Positions 23,005 to 29,869 of a DNA stretch of 48,425 nucleotides are shown here, piece after piece. Location of the stretch: contig DUEN01000011.1 in the NCBI GenBank assembly GCA_011176545.1, forward strand, positions 1 through 48,425. Direction: 5' to 3'. The position numbers and the translations under genes were made by a program. A model generated the notes under the pieces. It searched no databases and had not been told where the DNA came from. It saw nothing but the letters and a program-made list of their open reading frames with translations. The stretch's first letter is position 1, and every line of letters begins with the position of its first letter. The stretch comes from Caldilineae bacterium. GTDB taxonomy: Bacteria > Chloroflexota > Anaerolineae > DUEN01.

Positions 23005-24060
23005 TCACCTTCGGCTGCGTCGCCAGGCCGCGATCCCCGCTGCCAGCCCGGAGGAGAGCAGAATCAACGTCGTCGGTTCGGGGATCTCCGGCGGCGGTAG
23101 CGGCGGTTGAGGTGTGGGCGTTGCCGTCGCTGCCCCTGGCGTTGGCGTATTCGTGGGCTGGCCGAAAGGCGAGGAGGGGGTGTAGGTTGGTGTAGGCGTG
23201 GGCAGCGCCCGGGTGGGCGTCGGCGTGGAGGCCGGCACTGAGCCTGGGGTGCTCGTCGGCGTGAACGTATTGGTGGGCGTTGGCGTCTCTGTTGGAGACA
23301 TGGGTGTGGCAGTCGGTGTGAGGATGGCAGTGGGCGTCGGCGTCCATGTCGCCGTGGGGGTGATGGTCGGTGTCGGCGTCCATGTCGGTGTGGGCGTCGG
23401 CGTGGCCGTATAACAGATCAGGATAGGCGTGGGGGTATCCTGCGGCGTCGGCGTATACGTCGGCGTGGGCGTGGGGCGCTGCAATCCGAAAGCCGTTTGA
23501 TCATTGAACTCGCAGGCCGCCAGGGTCCAGGTATAGGATGTGGCCGTCGTCGCCTGATAGCCCTCTGGCACATCGATCCACACGGTATAGGTCCCCGCGC
23601 GCACCAGGAAGCCCCAGAACCCGCTGGGCGTATTCGAGACCTTGGAGCGGCCATTGCTGAGATAGACGGTCACGCCGCCGATGCCAGGCTCTGTGAAGCG
23701 ATCGCGGCGGCCGTCGCCGTTGATGTCGTAAAAGACGAAGCCCACCAGGGAGGCAGGGCCGCCGGGCGGACAGGGCGTCGGCGTAGGCGTGGGCGTTGAA
23801 GGCGTCGGTGGCGGCACGTACGGCGTGGGCGTGGGTGTGGGCGTATCCGTAGGTAAAGGGGTGGGCGTGTTCGTAGGGGTCGCCGTAAAGCAGATCAGGG
23901 GAGGCGTCTCCTGTTGTTGGGGAGCCTTTACGAGGCCGTATCGTCCCGAGGTGAATGCCTGTGTTTCAAAGGCGACGGCCAGGGTAAGAGAGAGGAGCAT
24001 CATCAGGGCGAGTTTCCAGGCGCGAGTGGGGAGTCGTTGACATCCCGGGCTGCGATGCAT
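23005..24060 (-). CDS. Secreted Thr/Pro-rich SdrD-B-like protein with PEP-CTERM-like sorting signal
   Basis: 351 aa; AAGGAGG precedes the ATG. In order: a signal peptide (LALMMLLSLTLAVAF); a Thr-Pro repeat linker (about 58-102); an SdrD-B-like beta domain with a Ca-binding-style loop (GFVFYDINGDGRRDRFTEPG) and GIGGVTVYL (about 108-200); a second long Thr-Pro-rich linker (about 203-330); and a C-terminus of IPEPTTLILLSSGLAAGIAA then WRRSRR. That end has the three parts of a PEP-CTERM signal: Pro-Glu-Pro, a hydrophobic helix and a basic tail. PEP-CTERM proteins are processed by exosortase and usually occur in diderm, EPS-forming bacteria. The linkers are probably O-glycosylated stalks. No exosortase or EPS gene is in the window, so a non-functional or convergent tail is possible. 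Confidence 0.8.
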   Translation of the reverse strand: MHRSPGCQRLPTRAWKLALMMLLSLTLAVAFETQAFTSGRYGLVKAPQQQETPPLICFTATPTNTPTPLPTDTPTPTPTPYVPPPTPSTPTPTPTPCPPGGPASLVGFVFYDINGDGRRDRFTEPGIGGVTVYLSNGRSKVSNTPSGFWGFLVRAGTYTVWIDVPEGYQATTATSYTWTLAACEFNDQTAFGLQRPTPTPTYTPTPQDTPTPILICYTATPTPTPTWTPTPTITPTATWTPTPTAILTPTATPMSPTETPTPTNTFTPTSTPGSVPASTPTPTRALPTPTPTYTPSSPFGQPTNTPTPGAATATPTPQPPLPPPEIPEPTTLILLSSGLAAGIAAWRRSRR

Positions 24061-24081
24061 CGTTGTCCTCCTTGTGCGGGA

Positions 24082-24429
24082 TTAGCCTTGGCGATGATCT
24101 GATTCTGGCTCCTGGAAGACCAAGTCGAAGGGGACCTCTTTGCGGTCCAGGAGAGCCCCACCCTCCCCGGTAAGGATGAACTCTGCGGTATATCGCTTGC
24201 CGGGTTGTGGCGGACGACGTAAGTGCATCGTGAGCGAGATATGTGGGTCGCGCCACTCGACCAAGAACATGCTTGAGATCGCTTCCCCTTGAGGATCCCA
24301 TATGATGGCTTCGAGGTTAGGAGGCGAGGTAAAGGGTGAGAGGTCGATGCGAAGCCACAATCGGGTCAGATCGGGATAGGGGAATATGCGAGCTTTCTCG
24401 ATGCGAGCGATCTTAGCGGTTGATAACAT
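24082..24429 (-). CDS. Conserved-looking hypothetical protein, beta-rich
   Basis: 115 aa, not recognised. It alternates hydrophobic and polar residues in a beta pattern (RLWLRIDLSPF, NLEAIIWDPQGEAISSMFLV, RYTAEFILTGEGG) and ends with an acidic/charged tail. This suggests a small immunoglobulin- or beta-sandwich-like domain without signal peptide or membrane helix. There is no good ribosome binding site at the ATG. It lies between the tRNA-Sec gene and the PEP-CTERM gene on the same strand, with a 21-bp gap to the latter. Whether it is exported with its neighbour is unknown. Confidence 0.5.
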   Translation of the reverse strand: MLSTAKIARIEKARIFPYPDLTRLWLRIDLSPFTSPPNLEAIIWDPQGEAISSMFLVEWRDPHISLTMHLRRPPQPGKRYTAEFILTGEGGALLDRKEVPFDLVFQEPESDHRQG

Positions 24430-24467
24430 GAGCTATCTGACGTCCTGAAGAGCCTCTAACCGGAAGG

Positions 24468-24561
24468 CGGGAGTGGATGGGAGTCGAACCCACCGTGGCC
24501 GCTGCCAGCGCCCACCACCGGTTTTGAAGACCGGGGAGCCCACCGGGGCCCAACCACTCCC
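24468..24561 (-). tRNA. selC: Selenocysteine tRNA (tRNA-Sec, anticodon TCA)
   Basis: Read on the minus strand from 24561: an 8-bp acceptor stem (GGGAGTGG with CCACTCCC); a 6-bp D stem closed by a 4-nt CGGT loop; an anticodon stem CCGGT/ACCGG with loop CTTCAAA, so anticodon TCA; a long variable arm beginning GTGGGCGCT; and a 5-bp T stem with loop TTCGACT. The 8+5 acceptor/T-arm arrangement and long variable arm are specific to tRNA-Sec. The discriminator base is G; the next bases are CC then T, so CCA is not fully encoded. It has its own promoter just upstream. The organism should therefore encode SelA, SelB and SelD and at least one selenoprotein; none of these is in the window. Confidence 0.96.
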
Positions 24562-24581
24562 ACACGCCACAAGTTAATCCC

Positions 24582-24609
24582 ATTATATGTAGGCCGGATA
24601 TGCGGTCAA
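24582..24609 (-). promoter_or_regulatory. Promoter of tRNA-Sec
   Basis: On the minus strand, TTGACC (24604-24609), a 16-nt spacer and a consensus TATAAT (24582-24587). Transcription would begin about 15 bases before the tRNA 5' end. The -35 element overlaps the last codons of the flavodoxin-like gene. Confidence 0.75.
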
Positions 24610-25097
24610 GTCGAGAACTTTGGGGGGGCACTTTCTGGCTGCCTCTGCAGCTTCCCCGAAAGGAACTCCGCCCACTTTCTCGCTCGTTCGATCTCCCCTT
24701 CATACAGCGGGCCTTCTTTCTCCATCACGTGGAATGTCTCCGGCGGGGCGATTTGCCTCCCTCCCAGCCTGCGGAGTGCCCTGGCTAGACGCCTGGCCGC
24801 TGTGAAGTGACTCAGCCACCACGACATCTTATAGGAGGTGTCGAAAGTCGCTATGTGCGTGCCCCGGAGAATGCGTCTGGGGAATCCTTTGAGCACAAGC
24901 CGCACCGCCTCCGGTAGGTTCATGCGGTGGGTCGGGCTGCCCATGACGACCAGGTCGACTCCTTTCATGTCAGAGGCCGTGAGCTGCTCCAGGCTGAGCA
25001 CACAAACGGAGCCTGCCGATTCCAGCATCTCAGCGATTGCCTCGGCGACTTTCTGCGTGTTGCCGAATTTGGAGAAATAGACGACCAGGGCTTTCAT
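24606..25097 (-). CDS. Flavodoxin-like protein
   Basis: 163 aa. The FMN phosphate-binding loop YFSKFGNTQKVAEAIAEML at the N-terminus (residues 7-26), then DLVVMGSPTHRMNLPEAVRLVL (about 52-73) and HIATFDTSYKM mark the flavodoxin fold. These proteins carry one FMN and shuttle single electrons in the cytosol. Radical SAM enzymes need such a reductant, and the gene is third in an operon behind a radical SAM protein and an LCM-type methyltransferase, with a 4-bp ATGA overlap to the latter. That makes it a likely dedicated electron donor, although flavin-dependent quinone reductase activity is also possible. The C-terminal tail (KLQRQPESAPPKFST) is a little longer than usual. Confidence 0.8.
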   Translation of the reverse strand: MKALVVYFSKFGNTQKVAEAIAEMLESAGSVCVLSLEQLTASDMKGVDLVVMGSPTHRMNLPEAVRLVLKGFPRRILRGTHIATFDTSYKMSWWLSHFTAARRLARALRRLGGRQIAPPETFHVMEKEGPLYEGEIERARKWAEFLSGKLQRQPESAPPKFST

Positions 25098-25984
25098 GTT
25101 CTCTCGTCCTTTCTTGCGATTTGGGCAAGCACCACTTTTTCGCCCTCGAAGATCTTCATCCGGCGATTGATGGGATCAAGATAGCGTCTTCGGTAGTCGG
25201 GAGCGCCGACCTCCTCTATGGGCGTGAGCCCTCGGACGGCCAGATACTCCGAGAGCTCGGCCGGATCGAAGCCGAAGATCCAGGGCATGCCGCTCTGCCT
25301 GGCGCGCGAGACGATCCTCTCGTCGGCTTCTGTACGGGCGGAGCCGTCGATGATCCCACGATGGATATAGGTGAACACGATCTCGTTACCGGCCTGCGCC
25401 GAGCGAGCGACATAGTGCAGGACGGCATCCACGGCTTCGGCGGTGATGTACTGCGTCACGCCTTCCCAGATGAAGAACGTCCGAGCGCCAGCGCGGAAAC
25501 CGGCGGCATCCATGGCCTCGTCGAGGCTCTGCCGATCGAAGTCGATGGGGACGAAGGTGATGTGGGGCGGCAGCCTGCCAAAGGCTTTTCGTAGGCGGTC
25601 CTGCTTCAAGCGCAGAGGGATCGGCCGGTCCACTTCAAAGACACGCGTCTGGTTGATGCCGGGGATGCGATATGGCCGGCAGTCAAAGCCGGCGCCGAGG
25701 ATCACGACCTGATCGAGACCCTTCTTGAGCGCATCGTTGAGCACATCGTCAATGTATCGCGTTCTGCAAAGCAGGTTGCCCAGCGCGCCTGGGCCAAGTC
25801 TTTCTACGACGGCGACGAAGGCGTGGCGTAGCCCGGGCAGCAGCAGGATCCGCCACGGCGACGGTAAAAGCAGGCGGCTGACGGGATCGTGGAAGAGGCG
25901 CTCACTCTCTGGCCGGCTCGATGCGATGGCCCTGAGCAGGGCCATCGCAGTGAGGCCGGCACCGACCTGGTTATCACGTTTCAT
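25094..25984 (-). CDS. SAM-dependent methyltransferase, leucine carboxyl methyltransferase (LCM) type
   Basis: 296 aa. The SAM motif VVILGAGFDCRPYRIP (about residues 93-108) and EVDRPIPL are those of the LCM/TIGR00027 family; the N-terminal RLFHDPVSRLLLP and the later FFIWEGVTQYITAEAVDAVL also match. The family includes protein and natural-product O-methyltransferases; in bacteria most members are uncharacterised. The ATG at 25984 lies inside the end of the radical SAM gene (11-bp overlap), and its own stop overlaps the flavodoxin gene by 4 bp. The three genes therefore form a compact operon. I infer that it acts on the same molecule as the radical SAM protein, perhaps methylating a carboxyl group. 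The substrate is unknown. Confidence 0.8.
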   Translation of the reverse strand: MKRDNQVGAGLTAMALLRAIASSRPESERLFHDPVSRLLLPSPWRILLLPGLRHAFVAVVERLGPGALGNLLCRTRYIDDVLNDALKKGLDQVVILGAGFDCRPYRIPGINQTRVFEVDRPIPLRLKQDRLRKAFGRLPPHITFVPIDFDRQSLDEAMDAAGFRAGARTFFIWEGVTQYITAEAVDAVLHYVARSAQAGNEIVFTYIHRGIIDGSARTEADERIVSRARQSGMPWIFGFDPAELSEYLAVRGLTPIEEVGAPDYRRRYLDPINRRMKIFEGEKVVLAQIARKDERT

Positions 25985-27992
25985 CGTGTGTTTCCTCTAT
26001 GAATAGCTGCCTGTACTCGCGCATGATCAGGATGTTGAACATGTATAGGATCGCCTGAGTGCAGAACTGGAGGAGACTGCGTTTCCACTTCGGCGAGACC
26101 GACCGGGTCCGCATGGTTAGCTCGTGGACGAATTCTTCCTCTGTATGCCACCGGCTGAAGACCGCTACCGCCAGCTCATACGAGGTCACCCGCTCCAACT
26201 CCTCCGCCGTTCGCGGCAGGCCCAAAGACTCGAAGAAGTCTGGAAACGCCTCGAGACATGCGAGCACGAGGAAATCCACCACCTGCTTCGCCAGGCTCTC
26301 CCTTGCCTGCCTCTCGCCCCCCGGCGACCTCTCGGCGAACAGCTCTTGCAGCGCCGAAGTCCTCGCTTCCCTCGCTATCCGCCCCAGATGGATGGGGACG
26401 CACACACCTTGAATGTCTGACAGCTCCGTTATCCAGCGCGAGATGGATCCAACCGTGGCTCTCTGCCTGACAAAGCCATGCCAGTCCCTCGTCTCCTGGT
26501 ACTTCCTGGATAGGTACGTCCCTGCGATGTGGTCGAGCATTTGAGCGACCTCTTCTTCCGAGCCGAAATCCTGCAGGAGCGCCGGCGGGTATGCGAAGGA
26601 GGGGAGGACTTGCCGGTATCCGGTACGCTCCAAATCGGCGGTGACGGAGTAGGTCACGGCGAGTGTGGCTCTGTCCGGCCTTTCGTAATCGAACACCCGG
26701 ATGTTCGTATTGATGTAACAGTCATCGAAGAGCTGCACCAGACCTTCCCGGTTGGCAACTCGCAGGGTGTGGCAAATCGTTCTTGTAGTCGTTGCGGGGT
26801 TGCCAAGGAATAGCGTCCAGCGAAGCGCTCCATCCTTCCGATCGGTGGGACTCTCGCCGCCTATCGCTTCCGGTTGTGAGGCCGCTTGTGCCTTCAGCCG
26901 GTCGAGCCGTGCGCGCTCGAACTGCGCGTACGTCTTCAGGTGTGCTAACAGGCTTTCATTCCGGTATGGTGTGCGCATGGCGCGGGCATTCTCGTCATCG
27001 AGCGCCGTGATGTCAAACCAGCCCCCGGTAAACCCGGCCTTGTACAGCCGCTCGTACGCTTCGATGCTGAAATTCAGCAGGTAATTTGCGCCGAACCACG
27101 TGACCTTTCGATCCTCTGTCTGCCGCTCGTTAAAGGAGCGGATCCTGTCAGCCAGTTGGAGGACGAACGCGTTCCCCTCCGGGTTCAGTTCCGATGAGAT
27201 CATATAGATGCGGATGATCCCGTGGTCCACCAGCGTTTCAATGTCTCCCATCACAGCGGAGAGGTCGCGATATCTCACCCGCCTTCCGGCGACGTGCGGC
27301 TCAGAGCAGAAGACACAGGAATAGCAGCACCCACGCATGATCTCCATGGGTGCCCCCTGGAATCCAGGTGAGGGGAAAGCATCGTAGAACGCCATCATCT
27401 CCTCGATGGCCTGCGGCGTGTACTCGGTGTCCGCGAAGGGTGGATAGAATACACGTGGATTCGATATGAGCCGGTCGCCCTGAAAGAATAGCAGGTTCGC
27501 CACGTTGGTATAGTCTCCCTGCGTGATGTCCTCGAAATGTTCGAAAAACGCGTTGGGGCCTCCGAATACGCCGAAGTCGGGGCGGAGGTAGTGCATGAGA
27601 TCATCGGGCATGACGGAGAAGCCGAATCCCCCCAATGCGATCTTCAACTCTGACACCGCCCGGATGGCAACGATCAACCCCTTCGTCCACTCGATAGGAA
27701 AGTAGGCGCCCTTGCCCCTTTCCTTCAATCTACTCCGTTCATAATCCCATGCGTTCAGGGAGTCCGTATTCCGCAAGGTGATGAGGATCATGGCCGGGTT
27801 GTGTCGCTCGATCAAGGCCCGGACGGTCTGCCCCCACCGCTCCTGAGGGATTCCCAGCAGATCTTTACAGATCACCTCGATACCCGCCTGCCTCGCGATG
27901 GCAGGGACCTGGATGAACGCATAAGGATAAACCGGGAATTCATCCATATTAGAGGCATTGAGAGGAAGAACTTTCCGACCGTACATTTTCAT
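25974..27992 (-). CDS. B12-dependent-type radical SAM protein
   Basis: 672 aa. The [4Fe-4S]-binding C-x3-C-x2-C motif lies in RGCCYSCVFCSEPH (about residues 224-237). Upstream, an N-terminal domain of about 200 residues with IKIALGGFGF and PDFGVFGGPN has the layout of the cobalamin-binding Rossmann domain in BchE-like enzymes. The classical DxHxxG histidine motif is absent; many B12-type radical SAM proteins bind base-off without it. The C-terminal 270 residues (from about 400) match no family I know. AGGA lies 6 nt before the ATG. It overlaps the downstream LCM-type methyltransferase by 11 bp. Such enzymes often methylate unreactive carbons or rearrange rings. The product is unknown; a natural product or cofactor is possible. 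Confidence 0.85.
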   Translation of the reverse strand: MKMYGRKVLPLNASNMDEFPVYPYAFIQVPAIARQAGIEVICKDLLGIPQERWGQTVRALIERHNPAMILITLRNTDSLNAWDYERSRLKERGKGAYFPIEWTKGLIVAIRAVSELKIALGGFGFSVMPDDLMHYLRPDFGVFGGPNAFFEHFEDITQGDYTNVANLLFFQGDRLISNPRVFYPPFADTEYTPQAIEEMMAFYDAFPSPGFQGAPMEIMRGCCYSCVFCSEPHVAGRRVRYRDLSAVMGDIETLVDHGIIRIYMISSELNPEGNAFVLQLADRIRSFNERQTEDRKVTWFGANYLLNFSIEAYERLYKAGFTGGWFDITALDDENARAMRTPYRNESLLAHLKTYAQFERARLDRLKAQAASQPEAIGGESPTDRKDGALRWTLFLGNPATTTRTICHTLRVANREGLVQLFDDCYINTNIRVFDYERPDRATLAVTYSVTADLERTGYRQVLPSFAYPPALLQDFGSEEEVAQMLDHIAGTYLSRKYQETRDWHGFVRQRATVGSISRWITELSDIQGVCVPIHLGRIAREARTSALQELFAERSPGGERQARESLAKQVVDFLVLACLEAFPDFFESLGLPRTAEELERVTSYELAVAVFSRWHTEEEFVHELTMRTRSVSPKWKRSLLQFCTQAILYMFNILIMREYRQLFIEETHDET

Positions 27993-28044
27993 TGAGTTCC
28001 TGCTAAACTCTCAGTTCTCCGAACTGATCCTGAAGGTCTTGCAG

Positions 28045-28719
28045 CTATTCTCCTCGTAAGAATGTCCAGCTTAAAGCAATAAGAGTAAAAAGAAACAGAA
28101 CCCCTCCCACCAGTGATCCTGTGCTGAGCAAACTGTTCCCCAGCACGATGCCCACTATCCCTACAATACACGCAACGCCATTCAATGCTAACAGGACCCC
28201 CGCAAGTCGCTTCCATGAATCTTGTTTGAACAATATCGCCCCGAAGATAATGGACGGAATTCCCAGCACCGCATAAGCCAGATTATTGAAAGCATACACT
28301 GATGAGCTTGGCCACTGTTGGATTAGCTGTCTTAGCAGAAACTCAGATAGTACCCGGTATTCTGTCATTTGGTGTAAGGCCAGCAGGCGTGGAACAATGA
28401 GGACTTGGGATAGGTAGGCAAACAGATTCAAGACGGAATAAACCGGCACAAAGACCAGGGCCATCACCGACCACTCAGAAGCCAAGGGTTTGCAATAAAC
28501 GTACATTCCAGCAAACAGCATCGTTGCCCCCAGAGTGATTAGAGCCGCGTTTACGTAGGTCAGATAAAACACCGCATCCAGCTTAGCAATGTGGGCTAGC
28601 ACCTGCTCGAAAGTCTCCATCGGCCCAGCACTCGCGGTCCCCCAAATCAGTAAAACGAGCCAAAGTACTGTAGCGACTAGACAGAACAAGGATATGAAGC
28701 CAAGCAATTTGGTTTTCAT
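28045..28719 (-). CDS. Multi-pass membrane protein, DUF4386-like
   Basis: 224 aa from the ATG at 28719, after GAGAGAGG. Six hydrophobic helices are visible, the first two separated by a short loop (ISLFCLVATVLWLVLLIWG, then TYVNAALITLGATMLFAGMYV), with the last two close together near the C-terminus. The overall pattern resembles DUF4386 membrane proteins, whose role is unknown. The DNA here is visibly lower in GC than the flanks, suggesting a more recent arrival. It is convergent with nothing and separated by 52 bp from the radical SAM gene on one side and 14 bp from the chimeric gene on the other. Confidence 0.5.
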   Translation of the reverse strand: MKTKLLGFISLFCLVATVLWLVLLIWGTASAGPMETFEQVLAHIAKLDAVFYLTYVNAALITLGATMLFAGMYVYCKPLASEWSVMALVFVPVYSVLNLFAYLSQVLIVPRLLALHQMTEYRVLSEFLLRQLIQQWPSSSVYAFNNLAYAVLGIPSIIFGAILFKQDSWKRLAGVLLALNGVACIVGIVGIVLGNSLLSTGSLVGGVLFLFTLIALSWTFLRGE

Positions 28720-28733
28720 AACCTCTCTCTCCG

Positions 28734-29426
28734 TTATCCAAAGTCCTGAAAATCCTTCCAAAACTCTGGCCAGGTATCGCGTAGCCCTCGACACACAAAG
28801 ATGTTCGAGAAATACAAGGTCTCCTCGTTCTCAACCCCATAACGGTTGGTGGTTTGGCCCGCTAGCTCGCACGACTCAAAGGATCGTTCCGCCGTATCCC
28901 ATCTGTAGCCTACCACGATCAGGGTTCGCGGGGGAGGATCGCCAAAGCCACGCCACCGGTACGAGTTCATCCCGCTGATCGCCTCCAGCAGCCCATAAGC
29001 CAGGCCGTACAGATTGACCGCCCCAGCCTCGTCGTAGTTGATCGTCAAAATGCCGGTGAGTGACTGTTCCTCGACGGGCAGTCCTGTATAGATATCGGCG
29101 ATCGTCGCAACCAACTCCGGCCAGCCGATCTGTTCATCGAAGTTGCTGTGCGTTTCATTGGCCAGGTTCCACAGGAGAGAGTTGATTGGCGCAATAGGAA
29201 GAACCAGGACGGCGGCGACGGCTCCCCCGGCCGCCAGCGTACCCCATGTGATCCGCTCGTCCGCCGGGTGTTCCAGCCGTGAGCCAGCGGAGCCGTGAAA
29301 GTGGAAGACGGCCTTGCCCATCGGGTCGCCGTATTCGGCGTATCCAAGCCATCGCCCATCGCGAAGCCTGATCGTCCTACCGGTCCTGCTCGGTGAGTCA
29401 AACGTGAGCAAAGTGATTGTGCTCAT
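28734..29426 (-). pseudogene. Chimera of alpha/beta-hydrolase N-terminus and GT39-type glycosyltransferase C-terminus
   Basis: A 230-codon open frame joins two unrelated proteins. Residues 1 to about 57 (RLRDGRWLGYAEYGDPMGKA, then VFHFHGSAGSRLEHPADE) are the start of an alpha/beta-hydrolase, cut off before its catalytic Ser and His. From about residue 58 it becomes a hydrophobic helix (TLAAGGAVAAVLVLPIAP) followed by NFDEQIGWPELVATIADIY, ILTINYDEAGAVNLYGLAYG and GVENEETLYFSNIFVCRGLR. I recognise this as the C-terminal soluble domain of GT39/ArnT-like membrane glycosyltransferases. The junction lies near nucleotide 29255. Neither half retains its catalytic residues, so a deletion-fusion pseudogene is most likely, although the frame is intact. 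Sequence recognition is from memory of family segments. Confidence 0.65.
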
Positions 29427-29434
29427 GTTTCAGC

Positions 29435-29671
29435 TTACTCACTCCTCTCCACCCGTTTGATGGACAATAGCGGCAAGCCCAGGTCACGGATCCTGGCAAG
29501 GAGACCGTGCAAAGCGGCCTGGTCGGCTACCGGGCCGGTCAACAGGGTCTCATCGTTGGCCTGAGGAGTGATGGTGAAGCCGTCAAACCAGGTGGACCAT
29601 TTCTCATCGAGATTGCCCTTCACCCTGATTTGATAGATCCCCCGCCGGTCAAATTCGCGCCCGTCGGTCAT
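29435..29671 (-). CDS. Conserved small hypothetical protein
   Basis: 78 aa from the ATG at 29671, which follows GAGGAGG at 8 nt on the minus strand; the longer open frame (114 aa) has no better start. The sequence RGIYQIRVKGNLDEKWSTWF, then DGFTITPQANDETLLTGPVAD and ALHGLLARIRDLGLPLLSI is a compact alpha/beta pattern that I have seen widely in Chloroflexota and actinobacteria. Its function is unknown to me. It lies between the MalT-like regulator gene and the chimeric pseudogene, both on the same strand. An ATCACCTA palindrome 104-122 bp upstream is a possible control site. Confidence 0.6.
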   Translation of the reverse strand: MTDGREFDRRGIYQIRVKGNLDEKWSTWFDGFTITPQANDETLLTGPVADQAALHGLLARIRDLGLPLLSIKRVERSE

Positions 29672-29774
29672 GGGCGATACCTCCTCGGTCCGGTCCTGGT
29701 TGGTTCGCGGTGCTCTGGGCGGGTCTGTGGCGTTCAATTCGCACATAGTGTAGCCGTCGATTGAGTGATCTGTC

Positions 29775-29793
29775 ATCACCTAAAGTAGGTGAT
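29775..29793. promoter_or_regulatory. ATCACCTA inverted repeat (candidate operator)
   Basis: ATCACCTA-AAG-TAGGTGAT is a perfect 8-bp inverted repeat between the 3' end of the MalT-like regulator gene and the small gene at 29671. Two more partial GGTGATT copies follow (29786-29810). Placement suggests an operator for the downstream small gene, perhaps for the regulator itself, but there is no direct evidence. Confidence 0.4.
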
Positions 29794-29869
29794 TGAGGTG
29801 GGTGATTGCGAGGGCAAAAAGGAGCCTCACTAACTGAGTGGGGATATGAACAAGACTCTATCGAGTTAG

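Noticed and set aside
23198..23413. Plus-strand frame rich in GVGVG opposite the Thr-Pro-rich protein
   Set aside because: It is the complement of the Thr-Pro repeat codons; the repeat itself explains its composition.
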